Both the position numbers and the translations under genes were made by a program. 36,238 bases of DNA from a virus: the IMG/VR virus record IMGVR_UViG_3300006059_000006, positions 1 through 36,238 of that record. One strand, written 5' to 3'. The notes under the pieces are model-generated. The model was not told the DNA's origin and searched no databases. It was given only the letters and a program-made list of their open reading frames with translations. Of this stretch, positions 29,154-36,238 are shown piece by piece; position 1 is the first letter of the stretch; the number at the start of each line of letters is the position of its first letter.

Positions 29154-30158
29154 TTAGTGTCTCGACGACGCCGCCAGCCTCTCGAAAGCTTTGAAGTCGG
29201 TCGTGTCGGGCGAGACTGGACTCGGGTTCCCGTTGCCTCGAACTCGCGTTGCAGGGACAGCGGGGGCTTGCGTCATTCTTGTGGCCGTGGGCGCGGAGCG
29301 CCCGCCTGCCGCTGCGGCCGATGACGCGGCCGGAGAGGCGAATGACGCCTCCATTTTCCCAAACCAAGCGGCCTGTTTGGCCGGTGACAGTTTCGCGAGA
29401 GCTTTGCTCTCGTCGGCGTGCGTGGCGAGATGATACAGGATTTCAGGTCCGGCATCGCTCTCAAGCGCAAGTTCGCCCACAGTCTGCGACAAATCCCAAT
29501 CCGCAACGGTATCAAGCACCGTCTCTTGGAAGTCTGGATACTTGGCGACGGCCGCGGTCGTGAACTTGGCCTTGGTTGCGTCGAACGCAGCTTTGGCCTG
29601 CTGCTCGGCCTCGGTCCTGCGGGCGGACTCGCGGGCAGTCTTGTCGGCCTCGATCAGCTTCGTCGTTTCGTGACGAGCGAGGTCGGCAATGAACCGCGGG
29701 TCCAAGTCCCCGTATTGATACTTCGCCGGATCGGGAGCGGAAGCATCGCGGGCGGCAGGACTAGTGCCCTTCGCGGTCTCTGTCAAGGGCCGCCCTTCAA
29801 GACGACCTTCGAGGCGGGCCAGCCGCTCATTGAGCGCGGTCAGCGCGTCGCGCGCGGACTGAGCGTCGCGCTCGGCCGTGCGCTGCTTGCGCACCGCTTG
29901 ATCGATGCGCTCTTGCGCGCTCTTGGCCTTGGGCTTCTCCGTAGGGGCCACAACGCCCTCGGTGCCCTCAGCGCCCTCCACGGGCTCCGTTGCCGCTGTT
30001 ATGGCGGTCTTGCCATCCTGCGCGCCCTTGAGCGCGCCATCCTCGAATGAAGCGCCCTTGAAGGCGCTGATCTGCTGCTCTAGGGTCGGCGTCTTACCTT
30101 GCAAGCCCCGGTTGCCGTCGTCCGTAGCGGTGACGGTCGCGTTTTCAACTTCGGCCAA
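29154..30158 (-). CDS. Scaffolding protein
   Basis: The 334-aa protein sits between portal and coat genes, as P22 gp8 does. It is highly charged and helical: RIDQAVRKQRTAERDAQSARDAL and LNERLARLEGRLEGR suggest coiled coils (about 85-125), then a conserved-looking LDPRFIADLARHETTKLI and a long helical region. The last 60 residues are Ala/Ser/Pro-rich and end in a basic patch and DFKAFERLAASSRH, where P22 scaffold has its coat-binding helices. No enzyme motif is visible. Call rests on position and composition. Confidence 0.8.
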   Translation of the reverse strand: MAEVENATVTATDDGNRGLQGKTPTLEQQISAFKGASFEDGALKGAQDGKTAITAATEPVEGAEGTEGVVAPTEKPKAKSAQERIDQAVRKQRTAERDAQSARDALTALNERLARLEGRLEGRPLTETAKGTSPAARDASAPDPAKYQYGDLDPRFIADLARHETTKLIEADKTARESARRTEAEQQAKAAFDATKAKFTTAAVAKYPDFQETVLDTVADWDLSQTVGELALESDAGPEILYHLATHADESKALAKLSPAKQAAWFGKMEASFASPAASSAAAAGGRSAPTATRMTQAPAVPATRVRGNGNPSPVSPDTTDFKAFERLAASSRH

Positions 30159-30170
30159 GTCCGTTCTCCC

Positions 30171-32222
30171 TTAAACCCCGTGCGCCAAGCGCAGGGCGTC
30201 AAGCCTGTCCTGATAGTCCGTGTGCGCGGCCTCGGAGGCGGCGCGCGACGACTCTATCGCGAGTTTTTGCGGCTGGTTAGCCGCTTCGGCGGCGAAATTA
30301 CGCGCCCTTGCGGAATTTAGCAAGGCCTCGCTTTGGGTCTTGAGGTAGTTCGCAACCGCTATCGACTTAGCGGCCTGCGCCTGATCCTGCTGCGACGCTG
30401 CGGCGGCCTGTGCGTTGGCCTGCTGCGCGGGCGTCATCTCTTCCGGGCCGAGGATGCCCGGCGGCATGGCGTTCTTGAGTCGCGTCGCGATCTTATCGGC
30501 CTGCGGCCAATCCTGCGCCTCGACGATGAGGTCGGCGGCGAGCGATAGAATTTGCGGCATCGACTGAGACATGCCGAGGATGCTGGCGGCCTGCTCGATG
30601 CGCTTGGTCGCGTAGCTCGGCCCGACGCCGCACGTCACGTCGTACTTACCGACCGTAATGTCGATCGACTTCGGGTCGTTGAAGTCGTTGATCGCCTGCT
30701 GGTAGACCACGCCATCCTGACCCATGACCTTGATTACGCGCGGCGTGTCGTAGACGAGAGGGATGAGTTCGTTGACCACACGTCCGGCCGACTCCTGCGC
30801 CTTGGCGAGGTTGTCGTGATAGATGATCGTGCCGGTGTCGCTCACGCGCTGACGCGCCATGATCGCGACTTGCGACACTTCGTTCGACGGCATCCCGAGA
30901 TTCGCCTCGTGGATATTCGACACGTCCTTGATGTCCTGCGAAGTCATCTCCGCTTGACCCATCAGACTGTCTTCCATCTGAGCGGGCATGACACGAACGG
31001 GAGCTTCGCCAGCCGAGCCGTTCCAGATGAGCAGCGGGTCGTCGGAAATGTGCGACGTGCGCCACTGTTCCTCACGGCCGACGACGGCTTCCTGTTTCGC
31101 GGTCCACACCGCGCGCGGCGTCTGCATGAGTTTTTCGGCGACGACCGAGCGCCAGAAGTTATGAAGCTTCTGCGGGTCCTTAAGGAACCGGATCAGGCCC
31201 CAGCGGTGACGCCATTCGCCGACTCGCATCTCCCAGCCCGGCACGCGAAAGATCGGAGTGCGAGAGATCGGCAGGTTGTAAGGCCCGCTGAGAATCTGAG
31301 TGCCCGAGCAGATGTACATCTGCGCGTATTTCTTCATCGTCTCGCGGATGATCGGCGAGCCGTCTGGCCACTGCGATATTTGCAGCATCTTCATCGGGTC
31401 TTCGACATCGGTTACGTCGACCGTAGAGCCGTTGACCAACTGTGCGATCATGCGCTTGTGCTTGCGCATGCGCCAGTACTCGACGACTCGCACGTCGTTC
31501 GCACTGATCCAGCCTGTCATGCGGAGATCGCCACGCATATTGTAGTCCATAGGCGGATCGCTTGGGCGAGCCCACGGCCAACTCTGGTAAAAATCTTGGA
31601 GGCTGAGAAGATCGACGAGGAAGCAGCGCGTGGCGTCCGCGCCGGTGGGGTCGGTGAGGTTGCGGTCCCAAACCACGGACAGATGATCCATGATCGGGTT
31701 GAACTTGATGTCCTGCTCGCCGCGCGCGCTGTCCTCGGCATATTCGAGATCGACCTTGAAGTTGCCGATGCCGCACGTCACGGAGCCCGCGAGCGAAGTG
31801 TCATAAGCCAGTTCGGCGTTCGAGACCTTCTGGATATTTCGGATCAGCCCCTCGCGAACCTGCGCGACGCCGACCTGCCCGCCGGTGTCGGCGGCGATCT
31901 TGATGTCTGTTTCGTTGAGGCGACGCGAACCGAGAATTTGGGCGACGAAGGCCGGTAGCCGATTGATTGTCATGACCGGCTTCTTCTGCGCCTGCCGGCG
32001 GGCCACAACGTTGTCATCCCACTGCTGACCGACGAAGAACTGTAGGTCTTCGAGCGCCGCGTCGCGGTTGAGTCGGTCCGCCCCCACGTCGTCGGCGAAC
32101 ATCGCCCTCATTTCCATCAAAAATTCGGCTTCGTTCTCGTAGCCTTCCGGCACGTCGAACTTCGGGGCCTCGGCGTTTGGATCGCCCGAGGTCCTGCCGT
32201 AGATTTGATACTTGCTCGCCAT
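30171..32222 (-). CDS. Portal protein, P22 family
   Basis: The 683-aa protein forms the dodecameric DNA channel at one vertex and docks the terminase. It carries the P22 portal signature: LQFFVGQQWDDNVVARRQAQ, KPVMTINRLPAFVAQILG and TDIKI near the start, a central LTDPTGADATRCFLVD, and RWGLIRFLKDPQKLHNFWRS further on. The C-terminal about 120 residues are Ala/Gln-rich and helical, like the barrel region of P22 gp1. Starts at ATG 32222, one base after the terminase stop. Length is close to the P22 portal. Confidence 0.92.
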   Translation of the reverse strand: MASKYQIYGRTSGDPNAEAPKFDVPEGYENEAEFLMEMRAMFADDVGADRLNRDAALEDLQFFVGQQWDDNVVARRQAQKKPVMTINRLPAFVAQILGSRRLNETDIKIAADTGGQVGVAQVREGLIRNIQKVSNAELAYDTSLAGSVTCGIGNFKVDLEYAEDSARGEQDIKFNPIMDHLSVVWDRNLTDPTGADATRCFLVDLLSLQDFYQSWPWARPSDPPMDYNMRGDLRMTGWISANDVRVVEYWRMRKHKRMIAQLVNGSTVDVTDVEDPMKMLQISQWPDGSPIIRETMKKYAQMYICSGTQILSGPYNLPISRTPIFRVPGWEMRVGEWRHRWGLIRFLKDPQKLHNFWRSVVAEKLMQTPRAVWTAKQEAVVGREEQWRTSHISDDPLLIWNGSAGEAPVRVMPAQMEDSLMGQAEMTSQDIKDVSNIHEANLGMPSNEVSQVAIMARQRVSDTGTIIYHDNLAKAQESAGRVVNELIPLVYDTPRVIKVMGQDGVVYQQAINDFNDPKSIDITVGKYDVTCGVGPSYATKRIEQAASILGMSQSMPQILSLAADLIVEAQDWPQADKIATRLKNAMPPGILGPEEMTPAQQANAQAAAASQQDQAQAAKSIAVANYLKTQSEALLNSARARNFAAEAANQPQKLAIESSRAASEAAHTDYQDRLDALRLAHGV

Positions 32223-32223
32223 G

Positions 32224-33846
32224 TCAGCCCATCCAACTGTCAGGACTCACAGCCGCCTCGTAGTAGACGTTTTCGCCCCTGCGAGCGGGCTTCAACTCCC
32301 CGTAGACCGCCTTGGGGGCGGGTTCGGACCACGTTGGAATATATTCAAGCGAGGCGAATGTCAAAACCACCGCGTCCGACAGGTCGGTCGACCGCACGCC
32401 GCGGTTCGCCATGTCCTTTTTGGCTTCGAGGTAAAAATCATTATTTAGCTGTGGTTTCTCGCGCGGCGCTGTGACATCGGCTTCGAGCGCGTCGTCGTCG
32501 GGGATGCTCGCCCCCTCGGGCAGCCCAAGCCAGTCCCGGAGCCTCTGATACATCTCCGCCCGCCGGTTCGCCGGGCCGGGCATGTTGGGGTAGGCCAGCT
32601 TGAACTCGCTCTTGGCCCCGAAGTTGACCGCGCGCACGCACTCGGTGAAGCGCGGGCCGGAGGCTTGCAGCATCGTGATTAGGTCGACGCCGATGTTGCC
32701 GGCGTCGATGTAGACTCGCGCCGGCTGGTCGCGCTCGATGATCGACTTGACCCACGCGAACGATTCCAGAATATCGATCTTCGTGCGGTGCTCTAGCTTC
32801 TCGACGACCATGCCGCGACGCCACGCTATCGCGAATCTGTCCCCGCCACCGCTCGCCGGGTCGATGCCGATCACGAGAGGACCTGTGCCACGGTCGCGTC
32901 GGTTCTTTCGGGCGCGCAGCACGAGCCCCGGTTGAATGAAGCGGCGGTCGTCGCTCGCTGACGACCACGCTTCCTGAATCGAAGCTGGGTACTCGCGACG
33001 GAACAGCGCGGGGTCGCGAAGTTCGCGCAGCTTCATGCGACGCCACGCCATCTGCGGCGCGGTCAGTCCGTAGACCGAGGCGTACTCCGCTTCCGAAATT
33101 TCGCCCTCAAGTTGCGCGTCGTCCAGTTGAAAGTCGTCGCCGGTCGGCTGCTGATACTCGGGGCTGAGATACCACGGGATGAACACGGCCATGTAGCCAT
33201 CGCCGCGCTCGGCGATCGCGTCGTTGAACCGTTCGTAGAACTCGCCGCTCGGCCCGGCCGAAGTGCTCTCAAGCATGACCTCAGTGTTGTCGGCGTGAGG
33301 AACCGCCTGCACGGACGCGGAGAAGTGGTCTTTGGCGTTCTGCCAGAACGCGACTTCGGAGCCGTGAAACAGCGTGATCGCCTTGCCACGTCCGACGCCG
33401 CGCGCGCCAGCCGTCGCAACCACGTAGGAAGATTCGAGCTTGTCGAACTCAAGCTCGCGGGTATTCTGCACGCCGATATGAGGCGCGAGCGGATTCGACT
33501 TGTGATAGCGATCCACCATCCCGAACAGGGTGTCGGACGACGACTGCTCGTGCGACAGGATGAAAACATTGACGCCTCGGTTGAGAGACGCGCGTTGGTA
33601 GTAGCGCGCGGCGATGTAGGTCGAGAGCCCCTGCTGACGCCCCTTGAGGAACAACGCGCGCACGCGCCCTGTCGTCGCGCGCTGCGTCTCGACTCGCATG
33701 TGCGCATACTTCTGCGCCGAGTTGAGTTCGAGCTTGACGAACTGTCCGGCCTTCGTGCGGACGACCAGACACGAGCTTGAGAACTCCGGCAGGCCCGCGG
33801 GATCGCGCAGCCGGGCTAGACGTGACAAATCCTCTGGCTGACTCAC
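32224..33846 (-). CDS. Terminase large subunit
   Basis: The 540-aa protein is the DNA-packaging motor and headful nuclease. The ATPase part has a Walker A variant LKGRQQGLST (about 67-76) and a Walker B region ITLFHGSEVAFW (Glu154), followed by MLESTSAG as motif III. The RNase H-like nuclease part has VIGIDPASGGGDRF (Asp319), RVYIDAGNIG (Asp371) and STDLSDAVVL (Asp478/481), the three metal-binding acidic positions. Similar in type to P22 gp2, so packaging by headful from a pac site is likely. GTG 33846 overlaps the small-subunit stop. Confidence 0.93.
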   Translation of the reverse strand: MSQPEDLSRLARLRDPAGLPEFSSSCLVVRTKAGQFVKLELNSAQKYAHMRVETQRATTGRVRALFLKGRQQGLSTYIAARYYQRASLNRGVNVFILSHEQSSSDTLFGMVDRYHKSNPLAPHIGVQNTRELEFDKLESSYVVATAGARGVGRGKAITLFHGSEVAFWQNAKDHFSASVQAVPHADNTEVMLESTSAGPSGEFYERFNDAIAERGDGYMAVFIPWYLSPEYQQPTGDDFQLDDAQLEGEISEAEYASVYGLTAPQMAWRRMKLRELRDPALFRREYPASIQEAWSSASDDRRFIQPGLVLRARKNRRDRGTGPLVIGIDPASGGGDRFAIAWRRGMVVEKLEHRTKIDILESFAWVKSIIERDQPARVYIDAGNIGVDLITMLQASGPRFTECVRAVNFGAKSEFKLAYPNMPGPANRRAEMYQRLRDWLGLPEGASIPDDDALEADVTAPREKPQLNNDFYLEAKKDMANRGVRSTDLSDAVVLTFASLEYIPTWSEPAPKAVYGELKPARRGENVYYEAAVSPDSWMG

Positions 33847-34133
33847 GATACGACCTTGGCATGCTCACCGGCGTCGAGCCGTGCCAGCAAGTCCTCGACC
33901 GAAGCGGTGGGCGTCAGACTCTCGACGGCGGTCGGTCGAGTCGCGCCCTTAGCCCAAATCTTGATGAGGAACTCCCCGTAGTTGTCGTCGTTCTTTTCGA
34001 TCCACGCAGCCGCGCGCTCGAATCCGCCCGTGTGGTGGAACAGGGCGTCGATCATCGTCGCCCGGTGGCGACCGCTCATGAAGGGCAGTAGATCGCCGCC
34101 GGGCAACTGCGTAGGCAGTTCCCACTTGCTCAT
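33843..34133 (-). CDS. Putative terminase small subunit or packaging accessory (96 aa)
   Basis: From ATG 34133, overlapping the kinase stop (ATGA), the protein has a helical region, SGRHRATMIDALFHHTGGFERA, and EKNDDNYGEFLIKIWAKG, then an acidic C-terminus. It lies directly before the large terminase gene, where the small subunit that recognises pac is expected, but it is shorter than P22 gp3 and has no clear helix-turn-helix. So the call rests on position. It could equally be an accessory DNA-packaging protein with the true small subunit elsewhere. Confidence 0.5.
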   Translation of the reverse strand: MSKWELPTQLPGGDLLPFMSGRHRATMIDALFHHTGGFERAAAWIEKNDDNYGEFLIKIWAKGATRPTAVESLTPTASVEDLLARLDAGEHAKVVS

Positions 34134-34663
34134 GCGGTATTTTGGTCTTTCGTGAGGAACTTTGTCAAGGCGGCGTAGGCGTCGTCGGGCGACCCTTCGT
34201 TGAGGATCGTGAAGTCCTCGACCCCTACACCACGCTCGCTGGCGTGAGTGACCGGCAAGTGGACCCTGCTGTTGTGAACTCGCACAATCACGCCGCCGAG
34301 AGCCCGCACAGACGAGACTTCGTTGACGAACCGACAATCGTCGACCACGACGGGTCCGGCCTTAACAAGCTCCCTCGCCTCCTTCTCCCATATACCCGAC
34401 CAAATGTCCTGATTGATGCACATACAGCCCCACTCGGTGCCGAGAGTCTGCATCGCGTGGCGTAAGGACACGCCGCCCAACAGCGGGTGCGGCGCTTCCT
34501 TGTCCCCCGTAAAATCATCATGCGAGATGCCGAGTTCGCCGAGCATACGCCTGATCGGAGCCGCGAACGACGTGCGAGTGAACCCAAGCTCCTTTTCGAG
34601 CCTCTTGGCGAGCGTGGTCTTCCCGGCACCGGCGCGGCCGGTGAGCGCGACGAGACGAATCAT
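34130..34663 (-). CDS. Deoxynucleoside monophosphate kinase
   Basis: The 177-aa protein has a P-loop GRAGAGKT (9-16) at its start, FAAPIRRMLGELG, and then LRHAMQTLGTEWGCMCINQDIWSGIWE, the pattern of phage dNMP kinases of the T4 gp1-like group. It converts dNMPs to dNDPs, balancing the nucleotidase of the early operon. PVVVDDCRFVNEV corresponds to the substrate or Mg site region. I chose ATG 34663, which has AAGGAA about 6 bases upstream and overlaps the GNAT stop, over longer in-frame starts. Its presence in the late operon is a little unusual. Confidence 0.85.
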   Translation of the reverse strand: MIRLVALTGRAGAGKTTLAKRLEKELGFTRTSFAAPIRRMLGELGISHDDFTGDKEAPHPLLGGVSLRHAMQTLGTEWGCMCINQDIWSGIWEKEARELVKAGPVVVDDCRFVNEVSSVRALGGVIVRVHNSRVHLPVTHASERGVGVEDFTILNEGSPDDAYAALTKFLTKDQNTA

Positions 34664-35094
34664 GCGAGTTCCTTCTTCCAGTAAATCGAGTGCTCGAAAG
34701 CCCAAGGCTCGACCGGATCGTAAACACGGAATCCTGTGGCGATCAAGGAGTTGGCCGACGCGGGGTTAAAGCTCGTGTCAGTCACCAACACCTTGATGCC
34801 TACGCGCCTAGCGTATCGCTCTCGGGCTCGAATGAGACGCTTCTGCAACCCGCGCCCTCGGTGCGCGTTAAGCACGCCGGACCGGTTAAGGTAGGCCCAG
34901 TTCACCATCTTAGGCAGGTAGCGCATCCCGCCGAACGCGACATACTTCGGACCGTCAGTCACGACAAACCAGACGCCCTCATGTGGAATGATCGGCGGCG
35001 CGCTGGTGCCGAACACGTCCTCGTGAAGGTCGACGAGATAGGTCCGGTCGAATGGGTCCACGCCCGGCGAGATACGTTTGAGCCTGTAGCTCAC
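34660..35094 (-). CDS. GNAT-family N-acetyltransferase
   Basis: The 144-aa protein has the acetyl-CoA binding motif A: YLNRSGVLNAHRGRGLQKRLIRARERYARRVG, with the R/QxxGxG/A core HRGRGLQ at 78-84, and then VTDTSFNPASANSLIATGF, the usual GNAT motif B end. It acetylates an amine of an unknown substrate, possibly a host or virion protein. GTG 35094 overlaps the phosphoesterase stop as GTGA. It is the clearer of two GNAT-like proteins in the window. Confidence 0.85.
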   Translation of the reverse strand: MSYRLKRISPGVDPFDRTYLVDLHEDVFGTSAPPIIPHEGVWFVVTDGPKYVAFGGMRYLPKMVNWAYLNRSGVLNAHRGRGLQKRLIRARERYARRVGIKVLVTDTSFNPASANSLIATGFRVYDPVEPWAFEHSIYWKKELA

Positions 35095-36143
35095 GGCGAC
35101 CTCGGGACGCTTATCGTATGGCGCATGTGCTCGCCGCTATCGCAGTGATGTGTCACGGCGGTCATCGAGCGCCCACTGACGTAGCCTTCGCCTGCGTGCC
35201 ATGCGTCTTTCGCCGCGAGCGTCTGGAATGTCTCGAAGATCATGCCGGCGACTTCGCTGACGCGCTTCGATTTGTGGTGGACGTGACCTCCGTAGCCGTA
35301 GCGGAACTGCGTCGCGCCCCAGATGTCGGGCCGGATCGCTGCGGCAATGCCGGGCATCTGGTCTGGCTTGGCCATGTCGCCGTGCGTGGCGCAAAGCATG
35401 ACTTGGCCGTGCTGGAAAAACCAGAATCGGCCCGGATCGTCGTCGACCTTCACCCGCTTTTCGTTCCGAAAATATGCCTTCAAGGCCATCGTCAGCGCGA
35501 GCGCGCTGTAGGGGTCATGGTTCCCCGGCAGATTCCGCAAAACGACGCGATCGTGCTTGGAGAGCGCCTGAATCACGCTCTCGGCGAGCAACTGCGACCC
35601 GACGTTGAGCACTTTGGCGTAGCGCGTGTCGACGTCGAGCGGATTCCCGCTCTTTTCGGTCCGATTCGACGAATTGTCCGCGTGCAGGAAGTCGCCGAGG
35701 TTGAGCACGACGCCGACTTCGGACTCCGGCGATCGCGCCACGAGTTCGGCCATCGTCTCGCGCAGCAACTTGGTCGCGATTTTAAGGTCGTAGTCGTCGC
35801 CCGTCTCCCGGCCCCACGCCGCAAGGCCCAAATGGTGATCGGCGATCGGGTAGACCGTCAGAAGATCGCCCCGCTTGTCCTTCGGCCGCGCCACGGCCGG
35901 GGCCAGCGGCTCGAAGTCGGCGAACGCCGCCCTGACGGCTTCGATCGCAGCGATCTCCGGCGCGCCCTCGGACGTCTTGACCCACTGCTGAACTGTCCGC
36001 CCGTCGGGGTCCACGAGCGCCGAAACGCCCTTGACCCGATGCCCATCGGGGACCTCGAACTCCTCGCCCGGCGCTCGGGTTTGCTTGACCCACTCGCCGC
36101 CCTCAGCGCGGCTCGCGACCGATTTGACCTCGAAGCCGGGCAT
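35091..36143 (-). CDS. Calcineurin-like metallophosphoesterase
   Basis: The protein has the metallophosphoesterase motifs in order: YPIADHHLGL (a variant of the DxH motif), VLNLGDFLHADN (GDxxH-like), RNLPGNHDPYS (GNHD), CATHGDMAK and YGGHVHHKS (GHxH), so it should bind two metals and cleave a phosphoester bond. An N-terminal region, RVKGVSALVDPDGRTVQQWVKTS, is typical of the phage version of this family. I use ATG 36143; the frame stays open to 36233 and the window edge, but that part lies in the palindrome and cannot be trusted. Family members with this N-terminus occur in many podophages; substrate unknown. Confidence 0.85.
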   Translation of the reverse strand: MPGFEVKSVASRAEGGEWVKQTRAPGEEFEVPDGHRVKGVSALVDPDGRTVQQWVKTSEGAPEIAAIEAVRAAFADFEPLAPAVARPKDKRGDLLTVYPIADHHLGLAAWGRETGDDYDLKIATKLLRETMAELVARSPESEVGVVLNLGDFLHADNSSNRTEKSGNPLDVDTRYAKVLNVGSQLLAESVIQALSKHDRVVLRNLPGNHDPYSALALTMALKAYFRNEKRVKVDDDPGRFWFFQHGQVMLCATHGDMAKPDQMPGIAAAIRPDIWGATQFRYGYGGHVHHKSKRVSEVAGMIFETFQTLAAKDAWHAGEGYVSGRSMTAVTHHCDSGEHMRHTISVPRSP

Positions 36144-36238
36144 GACGGGGGCGAAACCGGCCCGGCCCTCGCGCGCCGCGGCGCGCGAGGGCCGGGCCGG
36201 TTTCGCCCCCGTCATGCCCGGCTTCGAGGTCAAATCGG
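36119..36238. repeat. Perfect 120-bp palindrome at the right end
   Basis: Bases 36119-36178 and 36179-36238 are exact reverse complements (60 of 60), with the axis between 36178 and 36179 inside GCGCGCCGCGGCGCGC. There is no spacer and no mismatch. It overlaps the 5' part of the phosphoesterase gene. The likely explanation is a fold-back (chimeric) read or amplification artefact at the contig end. A hairpin telomere or protelomerase site is a less likely alternative. Confidence 0.9.

Noticed and set aside
27779-29194. 471-codon + strand frame opposite the coat gene
   Set aside because: Shadow of the coat gene, which has a clear family match; no motif in the + frame.
30552-31958. 468-codon + strand frame opposite the portal gene
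   Set aside because: Composition (Arg/Asp/His/Val) and lack of motifs mark it as the antisense shadow of the portal gene.
36144-36233. Extended N-terminus of the phosphoesterase through the palindrome
   Set aside because: These codons come mostly from the mirrored arm, so they may not exist in the real genome; ATG 36143 gives a full-length family member.
1-36238. tRNA genes, rRNA, insertion sequences, att sites
   Set aside because: I looked for cloverleaf ends, transposase motifs, and direct repeats at gene borders and saw none I could support by eye. A tRNA scan would be decisive.

Overview
The window is most of the genome of a tailed double-stranded DNA phage (or a prophage fragment) with a short, P22-type tail. 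The sequence is GC-rich and densely packed. Genes usually touch or overlap by 1-4 bases (ATGA, GTGA, TTGA junctions), and many start with GTG or TTG. A two-component spanin gene pair and two lipobox signals point to a Gram-negative host. GC content and coding style would fit an alphaproteobacterium, but nothing here proves that. No tRNA, rRNA, CRISPR array, integrase or insertion sequence was found.

Left arm (3-11151, all + strand): the early/replication operon. After three unknown small genes and a small membrane protein come a TOPRIM primase-helicase, an HD-domain nucleotidase, a mini J-domain/zinc protein, two unknown proteins (one with a likely zinc site, at the position where a ssDNA-binding protein would fit), a family A DNA polymerase with 3'-5' exonuclease, a tiny membrane peptide, a Cas4/RecB-like nuclease with four cysteines, a VRR-NUC nuclease and an SNF2-type helicase with an unusual C-terminal extension. 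The operon ends with two more tiny membrane peptides, a secreted protein, an XRE-type DNA-binding protein and a zinc-ribbon protein.

Right arm (36143 down to 11105, all - strand): the late operon. Read in transcription order it has a metallophosphoesterase, a GNAT acetyltransferase, a dNMP kinase, a putative small terminase, the large terminase, a P22-type portal, scaffold and coat protein (followed by a hairpin terminator) and a HeH-domain protein. Next come gp4-like and gp10-like tail proteins, a LamG protein, a second protein that looks like the missing half of gp10, and five fibre or appendage proteins, several with LTDV repeats. Last are the lysis genes (GH108 endolysin, overlapping inner and outer spanins), a second GNAT-like protein, three DNA-ejection proteins (one with a transglycosylase-like domain) and an S21-like holin. 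The two arms converge, overlapping by 47 bp at 11105-11151.

The divergent control region expected upstream of both operons is not in the window, which starts inside a gene on the left. On the right it ends in a perfect 120-bp palindrome that probably marks a fold-back artefact, or less likely a hairpin end. The most interesting points are that palindrome, the gp10-like gene apparently split around a LamG gene, the overlapping VRR-NUC/SNF2 pair, the in-frame internal start inside the helicase gene, the hairpin around an internal start codon at 10226-10253, and the series of tiny membrane genes.
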